Shown: positions 21,525 through 33,292, numbered from the stretch's first letter. The stretch is DNA of 64,000 nt from Vandiemenella viatica (GCA_031002005.1 CM061921.1:129254036-129318035); one strand, 5' to 3'. Notes: generated from the letters alone by a model not told the origin. Numbers and translations: made by a program.

Positions 21525-24507
21525 TTGGGTCATTCCATGCCAAATCACCCAAATTAAAATATTCAATGTGCTCTTAGGTCTCAGATTTTGTTCATATTTT
21601 TTACGTGTATAGATACCTAAGAGATATGACCATAGGATTTTTTCCAATTTTTTATCTCGAAAATTGGCTTCAGGAAAAATATTTGAAATTTGCACATTTC
21701 ATGCGATTCTTCCCATGATTGTGTCGACATCAAATCGCATAAAATGTTGTAACTCGTTTATTTTTTGAAACAACATACATCATTTTGGTATCAAATTAAA
21801 GCTAATTATTGATACTTTTTAACTAAGTAATAATATTCACAAAAAATTGTTATAAAAAATTTTGGGAGACCTCAAAATAAAAAGTTTGGTTTTTAAAAGT
21901 GTTGCAATAAATTTGCAATAACAGGCAAGTACCAGCAGACACATACTTTAAATTTTAACAAAAGCTCAATCTCAATGTGTGTTTTCAGCTGTAAAAAAAT
22001 GAAAATGGTGTTTTTTGTGGTTGTTAAATAATGCAAGTTTGTTGTTCTCTGCTGTTTAACGGTGATTATGATTTTTTAGCGGCTACTAGACCTTTAAAAA
22101 AGGGTTGAATTTTAGAAACAAGGTGAAACAATTTGATATTTATGGAACATATGAATAGACAAATAAACCTATGCCAAGCTATTAATTGTTTAACCACTTT
22201 ATAAAATGAAACTTTTAATTCAAATGCACGGTACACTCCAAGAAGAATTACTTTGAATGTGAAACATGAAGTTTACAATAAAATATCATGTAACAGATGA
22301 TGTTCCAATGGATCAACATGCAAACAAAAATTTAAAATATTAAAGAATTACATTTTAACATTTAATACATGTTGTATGGGTGCTGATTTATAAAAAGTTT
22401 GTAACTGATTTGCAGCCATTATTTTCTTCCAGAATGTATATGTTCTTCCTGAAATTAACATTGATGCGGACACTGGTAATTCTTTCTAGAAGTATCCAAA
22501 TATCTATCTCGATATGTCTTTTCGAAAATTATGATTATCATTGCCATTATTGACTTTATTTCTAGAAGTAAGCTCTACTTGGTAACATGACTAGTTCTAA
22601 AAGTAGAATTTGCCCCTCCTAAATTTTCATTGTAGGTTCAAACATATTTCAACCTGTTCTAACTTGTTAAAACATTTTAGGGAGAAGAGGTAAAACAAAG
22701 GATCTACCCTGTCTCAGTTAGTGTTCAGCTGTTTAGAAATATTGGGGTAATGCTATAGTAGTGATTAATTATCAGTATGCAATCATAGTACTCATGTAGT
22801 ACTGTAAATCCCTAACCTTTTATTGAAATGTATCATTTAAAAGTGAATTATATTTCAGTTTAAGTTTTGATAAAATGCAGTGTTCAATTTGTTTTCAATT
22901 TCAAGAAACAACTAGTTTTCCACAGAAGCCAAGAAAGATTGTAAGTATTTGTGACTTTAAACGAACTGATATAGAACTGATCAGACTTAGAACAAAATGT
23001 TTGGACTTGCAATTCACATGTCATGATCATTTAAAAAAGTTTTTGTCAACTTTTGAGAACAGGTAGAGAATATGTTGCGATCCTTTTAAAAGACATAAAC
23101 AAAATGTCAGAAAAGGTCTAAGATCAATTTCTTTATCATTTTCAAAGAAGTACCATGATATTGAATTAGTACCTGGCAAACAGTTGTGCGTATCTTGTAG
23201 AAAATCAGTTATAGCATATAATACTGAAACTTATGAGAATATTAATTTCAACAGACAGTGACTATGAACCAAATGAACAAGACAATTATTTTAGTAAAAC
23301 GAGTTTCATCATCTCAAACATCTTTTAAAACTTCTGTTGGTAGTGAAAATAAAGAAGATCTTATGGATAGTGCCAGAAAAATTTTATGCAGTTATTTATG
23401 GAGAAAAATTGTGGATAGGGAAAGTGCAACAATGTTCTTTGAACATGAGGGGTGCAAAAATTCAATTCATGCACCCTTGTAGACCTTCAAAAACATTTAT
23501 ATGTCCAACACCAAGTGGCAGCTGTTGGGTACCTTTTGAAAACATTATACAAGAAGTATAAGTGCCTGCATCAACTTCAGCATCAGGCAGAACATATGTC
23601 CTGGAAAAAGATATTCAACAATTAATTGAAGAATCAGTTAAGAACATTTTATAAATCAGCACCCATATAACAGTCATTAAATTTTAAAATGTAATTCTTT
23701 AATATTTTAAATATTCTTTTGCATGTTGATCCATTGAGTCATCATCTGTTACATAATATTTTATTGTAAACTTCATGTTTCACATTCAAATTCTTGGAGT
23801 GTACCGTGCATTTGAATTAAAAGTTTCATTTTATAAAGTGGTTAAACAATTAATAGCTTGGCATAGGGTTATTTGTCTATTCATATGTTCCATAAATATC
23901 AAATTGTTTCACCTCGTTTCTAAAATTCAACCCTTTTTTAAAGGTCCAGTAGCCGCTAAAAAATCATAATCACCGTTAAACAGCAGAGAACAACAAACTT
24001 GCATTATTTAACAACCACAAAAAACACCATTTTCATTTTTTTACAGCTGAAAACACACATTGAGATTGAGCTTTTGTTAAAATTTAAAGTATGTGTCTGC
24101 TGGTACTTGCCTGTTATTGCAAATTTATTGCAACATTTTTAAAAACCAAACTTTTTATTTTGAGGTCTCCCAAAAATTTTTATAACAATTTTTTTGTGAA
24201 TATTATTACTTAGTTAGAAAGTATCAATAATTAGCTTTAATTTGATACCAAAATGATGTATGTTGTTCCAAAAATAAACGAGTTACAACATTTTATGCGA
24301 TTTGATGTTGACACAATCATGGGAAGAATCGCATGAAATGTGCAAATTTCAAATATTTTTCCTGAAGCCAATTTTCGAGATAAAAAATTGGAAAAAATCC
24401 TATGGTCATATCTCTTAGGTATCTATACACGTAAAAAATATGAACAAAATCTGAGACCTAAGTGCACATGGCACTAGGTGATTTGGCGTGGAATGAGCCA
24501 TTTGTAA
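21525..24507. mobile_element. Long-inverted-repeat (foldback-like) element
   Basis: The left arm (about 21525-22412) and right arm (about 23630-24507) are reverse complements over roughly 880 bp with scattered differences. The tips read TCATTCCATGCCAAATCACC on the left and, inward from the right, TCATTCCACGCCAAATCACC. The single-copy interior is about 1.2 kb and holds one Cys-rich coding remnant on the plus strand whose 3' end lies in the right arm. Long arms with a small interior fit a foldback-type DNA transposon. I could not name a superfamily, and I did not find a clear target duplication. Confidence 0.85.
22875..23262 (+). pseudogene. Cys-rich ORF remnant inside the long-inverted-repeat element
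   Basis: The frame begins with ATG at 22875 and runs with one in-frame TAG (23064-23066) to TGA at 23260. It shows paired Cys/His signatures: CSICF at the start, CHDH near residue 50, CCDPFKRH just after the TAG, and LCVSCRKS about 35 residues later. This spacing suggests a zinc-binding domain such as an N-terminal zinc finger of a transposase. The frames at 23258-23561 are probably its frame-shifted continuation, and a final SVKNIL segment ends in the right arm near 23654. No DDE catalytic motif was recognised, so the element may depend on another element's enzyme. Confidence 0.55.
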
Positions 24508-24742
24508 CTTACATGCAAGCATTCATTATAATTTATACCAGATTTTGTAGAGATGCCAACTATATGAAGAAAATGCATTAAAAAAACTATTTCATTGTGG
24601 TTACGTTGTTTCAACATTATAGCAGTGTTTTTCATTGGCAATTCAATTTTAGCATCCTGAATTGTGTCTGCTTCATGATATGGACATATTTGTTGATCAA
24701 ATTTTCCCCTTCTTTAAATATTTTTTGTTTGTGAAAATATAC

Positions 24743-24932
24743 TTACATCTTCAGCTTGTTTTTCTTGTGGTTGCTAATTGTCAGTATCTGCATGTCCGTT
24801 CCTACTTCAGTGTGTTCATGCTCATTTTCAAGTAAATGTTCAGCACAGGTAGAATGATTTGAGTATCTTAATGCTCTCAAATGCTCTTTGAAGTGAATTT
24901 CATATTTTCTGGCAGTTTGTCCAATAAATGAG
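24743..24932 (-). pseudogene. GIY-YIG endonuclease fragment of the PLE
   Basis: The frame reads FIGQTARKYEIHFKEHLRAL then YSNHSTCAEHLLENEHEH, the second half of a Penelope-type GIY-YIG domain. FIG stands where YIG is usual. The frame's upstream 8-9 residues are mariner terminus read by chance. The GIY half is displaced to 25691-25726 by the mariner insertion. Confidence 0.85.
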
Positions 24933-25690
24933 GGCAATCTTAAAAGTAAGGTCTCCAAAAATGTTCAAGATACAAAATCAATTTATTTTCTATAATATGT
25001 ACAGCATTTTAAAGTTTGAATAACTATCTATTTTTCCAAATAATCACCAATACGGTCAATGCATTTTCGTAGACTCTGTCACAGTTTTTGTATGCCCATA
25101 TCATACCAACTCCTCATTATGTTATTGATGAAGCCCAGAACGACATTTCATACGCGTTTGGTGCTGAATAAACTTCGGAAAAATGTTCTTTCAGTTTAGG
25201 GAAAATATGGTAATCACTGGGTGTCAAGTCTGGACTATAGTGTGGGTGTATGTGCTGTTCCAACCAAAATTTTTCCAAAGATAGATGGTTTGATGGGTAA
25301 CGTATGGGTGAACATTATCGTGGAGAAAGCTTATGCCCTTGCTCAACATTATTCTTCTTCAGTTCTGAATTTCCTATATTAATTTTTTTAGTGTTTCTCA
25401 GTTAGTGGAAATGTGACCATGCAAAAATTTGTATGGAAAGTGATTAGGCAACGACAAAGAGGTGAAAGATGAATTTCGATGCTTCCTTAAGACATGGCGG
25501 TGCGGTGGTATGATATGAGCACTCAAAAACTGTCTCAAAGCGTCTGCAAAAATCCATCAACCAAATGATTATTACATAAAAAAAGAAAATAGATAATTTT
25601 TCAACCCATAAAGTAATGTATATATTATAGAAAATTAATTGATTTTGTTTCTCTAAATTCTTTGGAATTGTTATTTTTGGGATTGCTCTT
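24933..25690 (-). mobile_element. Mariner-type element, internally deleted, inside the PLE
   Basis: The left tip reads GAGGGCAATCTTAAAAGTAA (plus strand, 24938). The right tip, read inward, starts CAAGAGCAATCCCAAAAATA from about 25692. The minus strand carries a C-terminal transposase remnant: LHDNVHPYVTHQT near 25290-25335 (second catalytic Asp), then, in another frame, HPHYSPDLTPSDYHIFPKLK near 25190-25250 (third Asp). The N-terminal half of the transposase is missing. Frameshifts make it inactive. The element lands between KAVY and FIG of the PLE nuclease frame. Confidence 0.8.
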
Positions 25691-26133
25691 GTAAACAGCC
25701 TTACACTGCTGGCAGGTCATTTTATACTAGCTCGTACCCGCGACTTTGTACATGTGGATTAAGAATTTTTTTGCCAGAATTGAATATAGAAAGTTGTTGG
25801 TAATGAAGGATTGGTCCCAAACAACACCGAGTCGGCATAATATGACAGGAAAGCTATCACTATATCATTCTACCATAAAACCTGTCTCTTGAAGAGAATC
25901 AATTTCCAACATATTCCTGTCACCAAGAGAATTAATTTCCAACATACTTCTGTCACCATTCGATAAGGTTTCAAAATTTCGTGACAACTGTTAATCATAC
26001 TGGAGGAAATATCCTGTACCCTTCATACAGATTTTCTTGTCAAATTCCATCAATATCGATATAGCCATTTAGTCGTCAAAACATAACAAAAAGACAGAGA
26101 CTTACTTCCATATTTATAGTATTATTACTGCAG

Positions 26134-26135
<2 letters not shown>

Positions 26136-26196
<61 letters not shown>
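26136..26196. repeat. (CA)n microsatellite
   Basis: About 30 uninterrupted CA units inside the 25727-26739 repeat. Length polymorphism would be expected. Confidence 0.97.
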
Positions 26197-26198
<2 letters not shown>

Positions 26199-26383
26199 AC
26201 TGCGAACAACCCCTGAGGGATCATTATAACGTAAAAAAGTGTACACCTTAGCATTGCAAGACTACCTACGATTTGCCTCGCATTGCACCCCTAACTTTGT
26301 GATATCTACAGTTTAACATTCAATCCGAATAACCTACGGCCCAGGCGTGACTCTTACGATCAAAAACAATTTTTAAAAATCTT

Positions 26384-26470
26384 AGCCTCCACGGAGATTT
26401 GAACCGGAGACCACTACCCAAACAGCAGTAAGCAAGCGCTTTAACCACTGAGCTGCCTGACCACTACACG
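26384..26470 (-). mobile_element. tRNA-like SINE head
   Basis: Read on the minus strand it begins GTCAGGCAGCTCAGTGGTTA (A-box-like) and later carries CCGGTTCAAATCTCCG (B box), in the order of a tRNA promoter. The loops are too long and the acceptor stem does not pair, so this is a SINE head and not a tRNA gene. Confidence 0.6.
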
Positions 26471-26749
26471 GAAGAACATTACAGAGACGTCCATATCCAA
26501 CGCATCTGTCTTATCGACGTTCAGTAGTATTTCGAAATTATGAGACAACCTGTATTATTTATACAGATAATTTTTCAACCAAATGTAGACAGTATTTTTC
26601 TCCTTGTTTCAAAGGATAAGTGTGCAAAGTTTCATCGAGATTGGATGAAAACTGTTGTTTTGTATGAAGAAAAAACAAACCAACAAACAACCAAAGAAAA
26701 AAACAAACATACATACATTCATCTTTATATATATAGATAATACTGAATG

Positions 26750-27640
26750 TTGATATTTACTTTCAGTTGTATTCCTATTAAGCGTTTTTTAAACAGTATT
26801 GGCAATTCTGAGAGCTGTATTTATTCCCATTTTTCTGAAAATATTACCGATTCCTTGAGTGTTTGTGTTCAAGCAGGTCATTGCGTGGCATATCAGTTGT
26901 ATGTTTGTGCTTCATTTGGAGAGTGGTTTGGGGATTTGTTTGCTAAGCCTCATATGTTTGTTACCCATTTGCATTTTTTTTTTAATTTTAAGATTAAACT
27001 TTTACACCATATTAGTGCTATAGTAGTTCTTGGATGCTATCAGCAAAAAATCACAGAGTTCTATAAATTTTCTTTAGAGATAGGTATTTCATTCATTCTA
27101 TATAACATGTATATGATAGTGGCATATTTGTGATTGTTGGGGTAGCTGAAAGTAGCAAGTATAATTATGTAAGTAGTAGTTGGTTTTCAGCAGATACTGA
27201 AACTATGTTTACTGTCTATCTTTTTAATTTTGATATCAAGGAAGTGTATTTATCTTCTTTTTTTGATGCTGAAGTTTTTTTTGTCCATTCAGAAGGCAGA
27301 GTATATCATTCAAAAACTTATGCCAATATAATACCTTGTATTATATTTTTGGAGATGATAATATGGGACATTTCATTTTCTAATAGGTCCACAAAAATAT
27401 AAGATATTCTTGCTGATACTGGGCTACCCAAGGGTAGAACTACTTCCTGTACATTTTTTTTACTAAAACTGCATCACTGACATGATTAAGTTCAATAATG
27501 CAATTATTTCTGTGACATTGTGGATGGTATGTTACTGTAAATTTTCTGTATGGTTTCACCAACAGGGATTTTTGAGTGCAAACTTTCCACATTGAATGAT
27601 ACTGTTGAATGATAATGTTGCTGTTCCAAGAATCCAAGTG
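26750..27640 (-). pseudogene. Penelope-like reverse transcriptase remnant
   Basis: Minus-strand pieces in order: LPLGSPVSARISYIFVDLLE near 27375-27435, matching the PLE GLPMGSPLS block; FLDIKIKK and FSICRKPTTT near 27190-27230; and a YMLYRMNEIPISKEN segment near 27080-27130. Stops and frame shifts interrupt them. The plus-strand frames in this region are shadows. The order and motifs match the element whose nuclease end is at 24743-24932. Confidence 0.8.
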
Positions 27641-27839
27641 TTTTGTTTATTTTATATCTGGTGTGATGTGATAATTGTGTTTCTGTTTTTGTGATATTTT
27701 TAGTATTTTGTGGGAATTATATGTACATATATGGCTAATTTGTTTGTTAGGGTATTATTAAATTAACCAGCAGGCTTATTAGAATATTATCTTTAAGAAT
27801 TTCAGGGTGACTTCTCCAACAAATTTGGTATTTTTCAGG

Positions 27840-29373
27840 CATCTGTTATTTATTTATCACTCTTGTCCATAGATTCATGCTGAGGAAGGACCTCTGGGAT
27901 GTGGAACACGTCATGGTTAATACATATTCACACAAGATTAATAGTAATCATACTGAAAAACAAAAAGGAAAATAAAATAAAAATAAACATTAACTTTTAC
28001 AACCAAGTTTTTCAAAAGGTATGTTAGATACAGTCACTTCTATTGTACAAATTCTTGGATGGAGTTGTCAATCAAATAATCCCCTAGATTTTCTTTAAAT
28101 ACATCATATTATCTACAAACTGTTTCATACTTGTAGGAAGTTTACTGAACAGATGTGTCCCAGAATAATTAAAATATAGAGCATTTTAAAGAGTTGTCTT
28201 CAAGAAGTTTTCAGTTTTGCCCTACACAGCATCCTAATAGCTCTTTTTTGTGCTCCAAAAAGTTATTATTATTATTATTATTTTTTTTTTTGTGAAGAGT
28301 TTCCCCAAAAAATTATGCCATAGGACATGACTGAATAAAAGCAAGAGGATTTTTTTTTTTTTTTTTTACTTATGGCTTTACACCTTGTTGAGGTCATTAA
28401 GAGGCAGGACGGGAGTGAGGACAAGGAACGGGTAGTTATTCAACCATGGCCTGTTGAAGGAAGCATCCCGGCATTCGGTTAGAGTGATTTAGGGAAACCA
28501 TGGAAAACTCTAATCTGGATGCCCGAAGGGGAATCGAATCGGCGTCCTCCCAAATGTGAGGCCAGAGCATTAACCACTCACCCACCATGCTCGGTGAGTT
28601 TCTCATCTATTTAAATTCCAAGGAATTTTATACTCTGCGCCTAAAATTGAGCTATTTTTGTAATTTATATGTAAATTCTGCTTCACATAATTTTTTGTTT
28701 TAAATCCAACATGTATATCAAAATTTAATTTTAATGAGTTTGGCTTAAACCTGTTTGCTACTTCACTATGTACTTTATTTGCATTAAATCATCTGGAAAT
28801 AAAACGCTCTCAGTGTTGTTGGGTAAGTTTCCATTGATGTATAATAAAAACAGATGGGGTCCACGGCCAGAGCTTTGTGGAATGCCATGTTGCACTTTCT
28901 CCCAGTTTGATGAAGCATCTTTACTGATTTTAGAACAAAAAAGAGAGATTATTTTTGCATTTGGTTATCCACATATGAATTAAAATATTCAGCTGCTGAA
29001 ACATAAATATCATAGTATTCCATTTTTTTGAAAATTAGTTCACGATTAACACAGTAAAATTCTTTTTGAATATCACAAAAAATTCCTATAGGGCACATTT
29101 TAAGATCAAGTTCCTCAAACACATTATTTGAAAATGACTGTGGATGACTATTTTTGGAATCTAAACAGTGAAGTAATGAGAATATTATAGGTTGTGACGA
29201 ATTTTATTACTCAATGACACATGACTTTTCAAAAGTCTTTGAGAATCCTGGAAGCAAATAAATGGGAAGGTAGTCATCAATACATGTCATCTCTCTTTTT
29301 TTAAATAATGGTTTTACAACTGCATATTTTAGTATTTTTGGGAATATATCTTGCATTAAGGATTAATTATAAA
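27840..29373 (-). pseudogene. CR1/Jockey-type LINE reverse transcriptase, decayed
   Basis: Minus-strand frames give VVKPLFKKREMTCIDDYLPI near 29250-29320 (family: PLFKKGxxxxxxNYRPIS), GIFCDIQKEFYCVNRE near 29045-29090 (first catalytic block) and VQHGIPQSSGRGPHLFLLYI near 28830-28895, followed by FPDDL where FADD carries the catalytic pair. C-terminal pieces (KRAIRML near 28225-28245) follow. A SINE is inserted at 28351-28595. Many stops; inactive. Confidence 0.8.
28351..28595 (-). mobile_element. tRNA-derived SINE, family A
   Basis: Poly(T) at 28351-28367 on the plus strand is the poly(A) tail of a minus-strand SINE whose tRNA-like head is at 28595 (ACCGAGCATGGTGGGTGAGT). The B-box-like CGATTCGATTCCCC and the body block match the copies at 50313 and 62031. 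It is inserted in the CR1-like LINE. Confidence 0.88.
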
Positions 29374-29394
29374 TGTGGGAATGTATTATTATTA

Positions 29395-31791
29395 TTAATT
29401 TTTAATTGTGGTGGAGCTTAAGCTAATGTGCCAGGTTGTCGGGTGTCGGCTGCAACTTAAACCGACGCAAGGCCCACCTGCGACCCTGGGGACGGGCATT
29501 CTGCGCAGCGCTCCCGAGTTGCTAGGGATGGATATATCAGCCGCCCGGTGAATTACATCTGTGAGATGTTTCACCTTCTCATTGATGCTATGGCGCTGTT
29601 CAAGATGGACTGAACGACTATAGAGCTGCCTGTCAGCTCTGCTAATATTCCATTTCTGTATGGAAGTTCTTACCCCTCGTTCGAACTCTACGTGTATCCA
29701 TATCAGGAAGTGGTCGCTTCCATGTAGGTCACGATCCACTTCCCAATGCACGGAGTCCGCAAGTGAAGGAGAGCAAAGAGAGAGATCAATGGCAGAGGAC
29801 AAACTGGAAGCAGTAGTGAAGTGCGTCATCTGACTGGTATTTAGGATGCACAAATCCTCCTGCTCCAATAATCTACAAACCTCTCGACCTCTGGGGGAAT
29901 TGGTGGTAGAACCCCAAAACGCATTGTGCGCGTTAAAGTCTCCCAATAGGAGAAAAGGCCGAGAGAGTTGCCAAGTGATGTCAACCAGCCGACCGCAATC
30001 AACTGGTGATCCCGGTGGTAGATATATTGAGCATACAGTCAGTTACACCGGTCCATGTAATTTAACTGCTACTGCTTGTAAGGGAGAGGTGAGAGCTACA
30101 GGTTCGGAGTGGACTGTGTTCCGTACAAACACCGCCACTCTCCCCTTCGCTCGATCACCCTCAGTATCGTCCTTTCGGTATACGTCAAAACCTCTTAGCA
30201 CAGGTTGATGTGTTGGTCTGAAGTGTGTCTCTTGGAGACAGAGACACAATGGATCAGACCGTGCTAAGAGTTGTAACTCCTCTTTGTGAGCCATAAAACC
30301 ATTAATGTTCCATTGCAGGGTGGCCACAAGGTAATGATTTAAAAATTCCCTGATATTTCCAGGTTTTCCAGAGAAATTTGCTATATTTTTCCCTGATTTA
30401 GAAACTTTATTTGCATGGTTAAGATATTTAAAGTTTAAATTATATTTTGATTCTAAATAATTAAATCTGGTATAAAACTCAAAAAATTAGAAAAATAAAC
30501 ATTTTTAAGAATGTTTATTTGAAAATTTTATAACTGATTTAGTAATCTTATGAAGCATAGTAAAAAATGAGTAGCACAAAAATAAGATAGGTCAAATGAC
30601 TGATATGAACTAGAACAAATTAGTAATCTTTCAATATTTGGTGGATAAAATAATTGAAGATTTTTAAATTGTTCATCAGTAACTTGACTCAGTCAACAGC
30701 TTAGCTATTTTCATTTGCTACACTTTTCTTTTCAAATCTTCTGGTTCAGTTATTGTAGCTTTTTTTGTTCCATTTTCAATTTCTTCTGTTGCCGAGTTAA
30801 CACTTTCGAGTAAGTTTCTGTGAATCTACGCAAGATAGCATGAACACGAGTTTGTATAAACCATGCAATCGTGTTGGTTCACTTTGTGTGGTTGCTTGCC
30901 TATACCGCTCGCCTTGGCAGCGGTTTATTTGGAGCAAGTCAAAGGCACGAGCACGATGTTTATACTGTCACATCGATTCAGCATTTGAAAGAGCACTGAA
31001 TGACGCAAAACTTAATAAATCCTACCTATTTAGGATCTTACGTATTATTTTGTTCCTGCTTTAATTCCTCTTATATCATTAATACAAAAAAGTTATAAAG
31101 CCATATAATTATCGCTATTCACATTTTTGCTGGCATTGGTATATTGAATCTAGGCTTTTGTTTTGATATTAAAGGTTTAATTTTTCTCAGAAGAAGTTCA
31201 AAACCAGCTTGTGACATTCTACAGGACTTTGAAGACTCCCCACAAATTCAATTTTTTTGGAACATCTGTTTCACACTTTGCTTGAAATTGTAAAACTGTT
31301 TAGTGAAACATAAAAACATCTTTATATACTTACTCCTCTACGATTGCTGTTTTATTCAGTAAACAATGTAACTTCTGAGTTTACATGATTTAGATGTCAT
31401 CCACCTTTTTTTTTTTTTAAATATAATTTCAAATGCCGAGTTCCAGAGAGAGTTCATGTTAGTGCTCGCCCACGAACATCTCGTTGTCGTATCTCGATGA
31501 GGCGCAAGACGAGATGCAAGTTGCTAGTGTAAATGCAGTATTTGTTGGCTATTTTATGTCAAAAATATATAAGCTGAATTATTTAATGCAAAAGTTCAAT
31601 ATTAAAATAAATTATCAAAAAATTATCAAATTTTGGGTTGTTGCAATTAAAATTCCCTGATAATTTTTTTAATTACTTGTATTCCCTGATATTTCCATGA
31701 TATTTCAAGGTGGCTTTAAATTCCCTGATAATTCCATATTTTCCAGGTTTTCCAGGTCTGTGGCCACCCTGCATTGGAGTATGGGAGCCAT
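29395..31791 (-). pseudogene. LINE ORF2 endonuclease domain, interrupted
   Basis: ATG at 31789-31791 starts MAPILQ, then a transposon interrupts, and the frame resumes as QWNINGFMAHKEELQLL once the insert and one 5-bp duplication are removed. The endonuclease/exonuclease/phosphatase-family motifs are QWNING, LQETHF, YRKDD, GDFNAHNAFWGS and GSDHFLIW, holding the metal- and phosphate-binding residues (Asn, Glu, Asp-Asn, Asp-His). The enzyme nicks the target to prime reverse transcription. The frame between 30043 and 29946 is shifted. No RT domain follows; the last residues run into the (TAA)n tail. Confidence 0.88.
30316..31771. mobile_element. Non-autonomous DNA transposon with CAGGGTGGCCAC ends
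   Basis: Both tips read CAGGGTGGCCACA inward, and the subterminal regions share TTCCCTGATA and TTTTCCAGG words. The element is bounded by a perfect 5-bp duplication CATTG (30311-30315 and 31772-31776). Removing the insert and one CATTG restores the LINE ORF2 frame through PILQWNI, which proves the boundaries. The 1456-bp interior has no recognised transposase; a short GC-rich patch at 30830-30990 and another near 31440-31530 may be remnants. I do not assign a superfamily. Confidence 0.92.
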
Positions 31792-32257
31792 CCTACCTGT
31801 TTAGCTTCACCCGCCCCGGATCGGGTGGGTCTTCGGTCGCTGTCTGCTGAGGAATGGGACCAGTCTCGTCCACCAGCATCTCAGTTTCTTCCTGCCCGGA
31901 AGCGGAGATAGACATCTCCGACCCAGAGGACTCCTCAAATTCCTCCCCATTCTTTTTCTTCCTCTGTCTCTTCCCCTCCCTATTGCTAGGCAGTCTGGGA
32001 GGAGACGAAGAGGGGGAATTAAAAAACTGGGTCGGGTCTGTCTGTCTGAACTTCCAACCCTGGACTGGCGCTGGTAGCTATAACAGCGCGTGGAGGTACA
32101 GGAGGTGGTGTTATCTTGACTGCTACTGTTGGTGCTGATGGAATAGTTGTTACTGCTGCTGGTGTGGTCGAGGTGTCAGACGTGCTGCTACCGACGTCAA
32201 CGGTCTTAGGCGTTAGGACCATAGCGGGTTTAGCACCGCATTTGCATTAACATGAGC

Positions 32258-33292
32258 TCATGTCTGGGTAGCAGCACTCTGCTTCCTGACGGGAGCTGAA
32301 GCCATCTTTGCAAAACTAGTCTCAAAGATTGGAGTGGCGAGCGACTTGGCCTTATTTTTAGCTTCCCCGTAGGGAATCCGCTCTTTGGTCTTCAGCTCCT
32401 GTATCTTGCACTCATCAAGATACACTTGACACTCCCTACTCCAGGCCGGGTGCAAACCAGAGCAGTTGACGCACAGCTGTGGTAGCGTGCAACTAACGCC
32501 CAGCTCATGTGCCCCCTTGCCACACTTACCACAGGTGGGGTTGCCCTTACATGACGCCGTCGTATGTCCGAACCGCTGACACTGAAAACAGCGCATCGGG
32601 TCTGGAACATACGGACGGACATTCAGGTTGATATAACCTGCTTTGATGTTTTTCGGTAGTACTGGACTGTCAAACGTCAGGACGAAGGTGGCAGTCTTTT
32701 CAATACTGCCATCAAACCTTCGCGTTATCTGACGTAGCTCGACCACTTTCTGATCTTCCCACTCCTTAACGAGCTCCTTGGTACCTATTTCCATTATATC
32801 ATGGCAGACTACTATGCCTTTAGAGCCATTCAGGGATTTGTGGAGTTCGCAATTGACTGCGAACTCCCCGAGCTTCACACAGTTAAGGAGTTGGGTAGCT
32901 TGTCTACTGGTGCATGTTTCCAGCAGCAGCGTCATGTTCCTCAGCTTCTTTACAGAGTTCAGGGTCCCTACAAGACCCTCCAAGCCTTTTTGGATGTAAA
33001 ACGGCGAGACTTTCTCGAACGACCCTTTGACTCTCTGCATTACCACAAAGGCGTTCGCAATTGAACACACCTTTCCGTTACAATTACTTTCAGAAGCGGG
33101 GGGGGGGGGGGGCGGGCTGTCAACCCTCACCTGCTTCTTAGAACTGGGTGTATTGGGATTAACCTGCGGCACACCCGTACTGCAGGGTTTTTTTGGTTTT
33201 TGTGGTAGAATTCGTTTTGGTCCCACGAGTAAAATCAGTTTAAAAAGAAGCGCTAATACAACAGGGGTGCGCAGGTGCCCCTGAGGTTGCAC
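32258..33292 (-). CDS. LINE ORF1 (gag-like) with CCHC zinc knuckles
   Basis: An open frame of 344 residues on the minus strand. It has a low-complexity N-terminus with a proline stretch, an RNA-binding-like central region, then CFQCQRFGHTTASC, CGKCGKGAHELGVSC and CVNCSGLHPAWSREC near residues 237-292, three CCHC-type knuckles that bind element RNA. It ends at AATQT before a stop; the normal tail continues in another frame at 32019-32222, so the ORF is shortened. The polyproline codes opposite a G-run at 33100-33112. It belongs to the same element as the endonuclease downstream. It remains open, but the element as a whole cannot be autonomous. Confidence 0.85.
   Translation of the reverse strand: MQPQGHLRTPVVLALLFKLILLVGPKRILPQKPKKPCSTGVPQVNPNTPSSKKQVRVDSPPPPPPASESNCNGKVCSIANAFVVMQRVKGSFEKVSPFYIQKGLEGLVGTLNSVKKLRNMTLLLETCTSRQATQLLNCVKLGEFAVNCELHKSLNGSKGIVVCHDIMEIGTKELVKEWEDQKVVELRQITRRFDGSIEKTATFVLTFDSPVLPKNIKAGYINLNVRPYVPDPMRCFQCQRFGHTTASCKGNPTCGKCGKGAHELGVSCTLPQLCVNCSGLHPAWSRECQVYLDECKIQELKTKERIPYGEAKNKAKSLATPIFETSFAKMASAPVRKQSAATQT

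Larger units (their letters stand above)
25727..26739 (+). mobile_element. Interspersed repeat with ATATATAGATAA-type end
   Basis: It starts CTAGCTCGTACCCGCGACTT and ends at a TTTATATATATAGATAA-type tail, a beginning and end seen in a widespread class of insect non-autonomous repeats. Inside lie a (CA)n tract and a tRNA-like SINE head. No protein is encoded. It is inserted next to the GIYKM part of the PLE frame, so the insertion is younger than the PLE. The family name is unknown to me. Confidence 0.6.
24743..27640 (-). mobile_element. Penelope-like element split by two insertions
   Basis: Minus-strand PLE. The reverse-transcriptase part lies at 26750-27640 and the GIY-YIG end at 24743-24932 plus 25691-25726. 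A mariner (24933-25690) and another repeat (25727-26739) lie between them. The GIY-YIG frame around the mariner reads YKMTCQQCKAVY on one side and FIGQTARKYE on the other, so the mariner sits inside the nuclease motif. Frames are broken in the RT half. Confidence 0.85.

Noticed and set aside
26136..26196. (CA)n tract as a CRISPR-like or satellite array
   Set aside because: It is a simple dinucleotide microsatellite with no spacers or larger unit.
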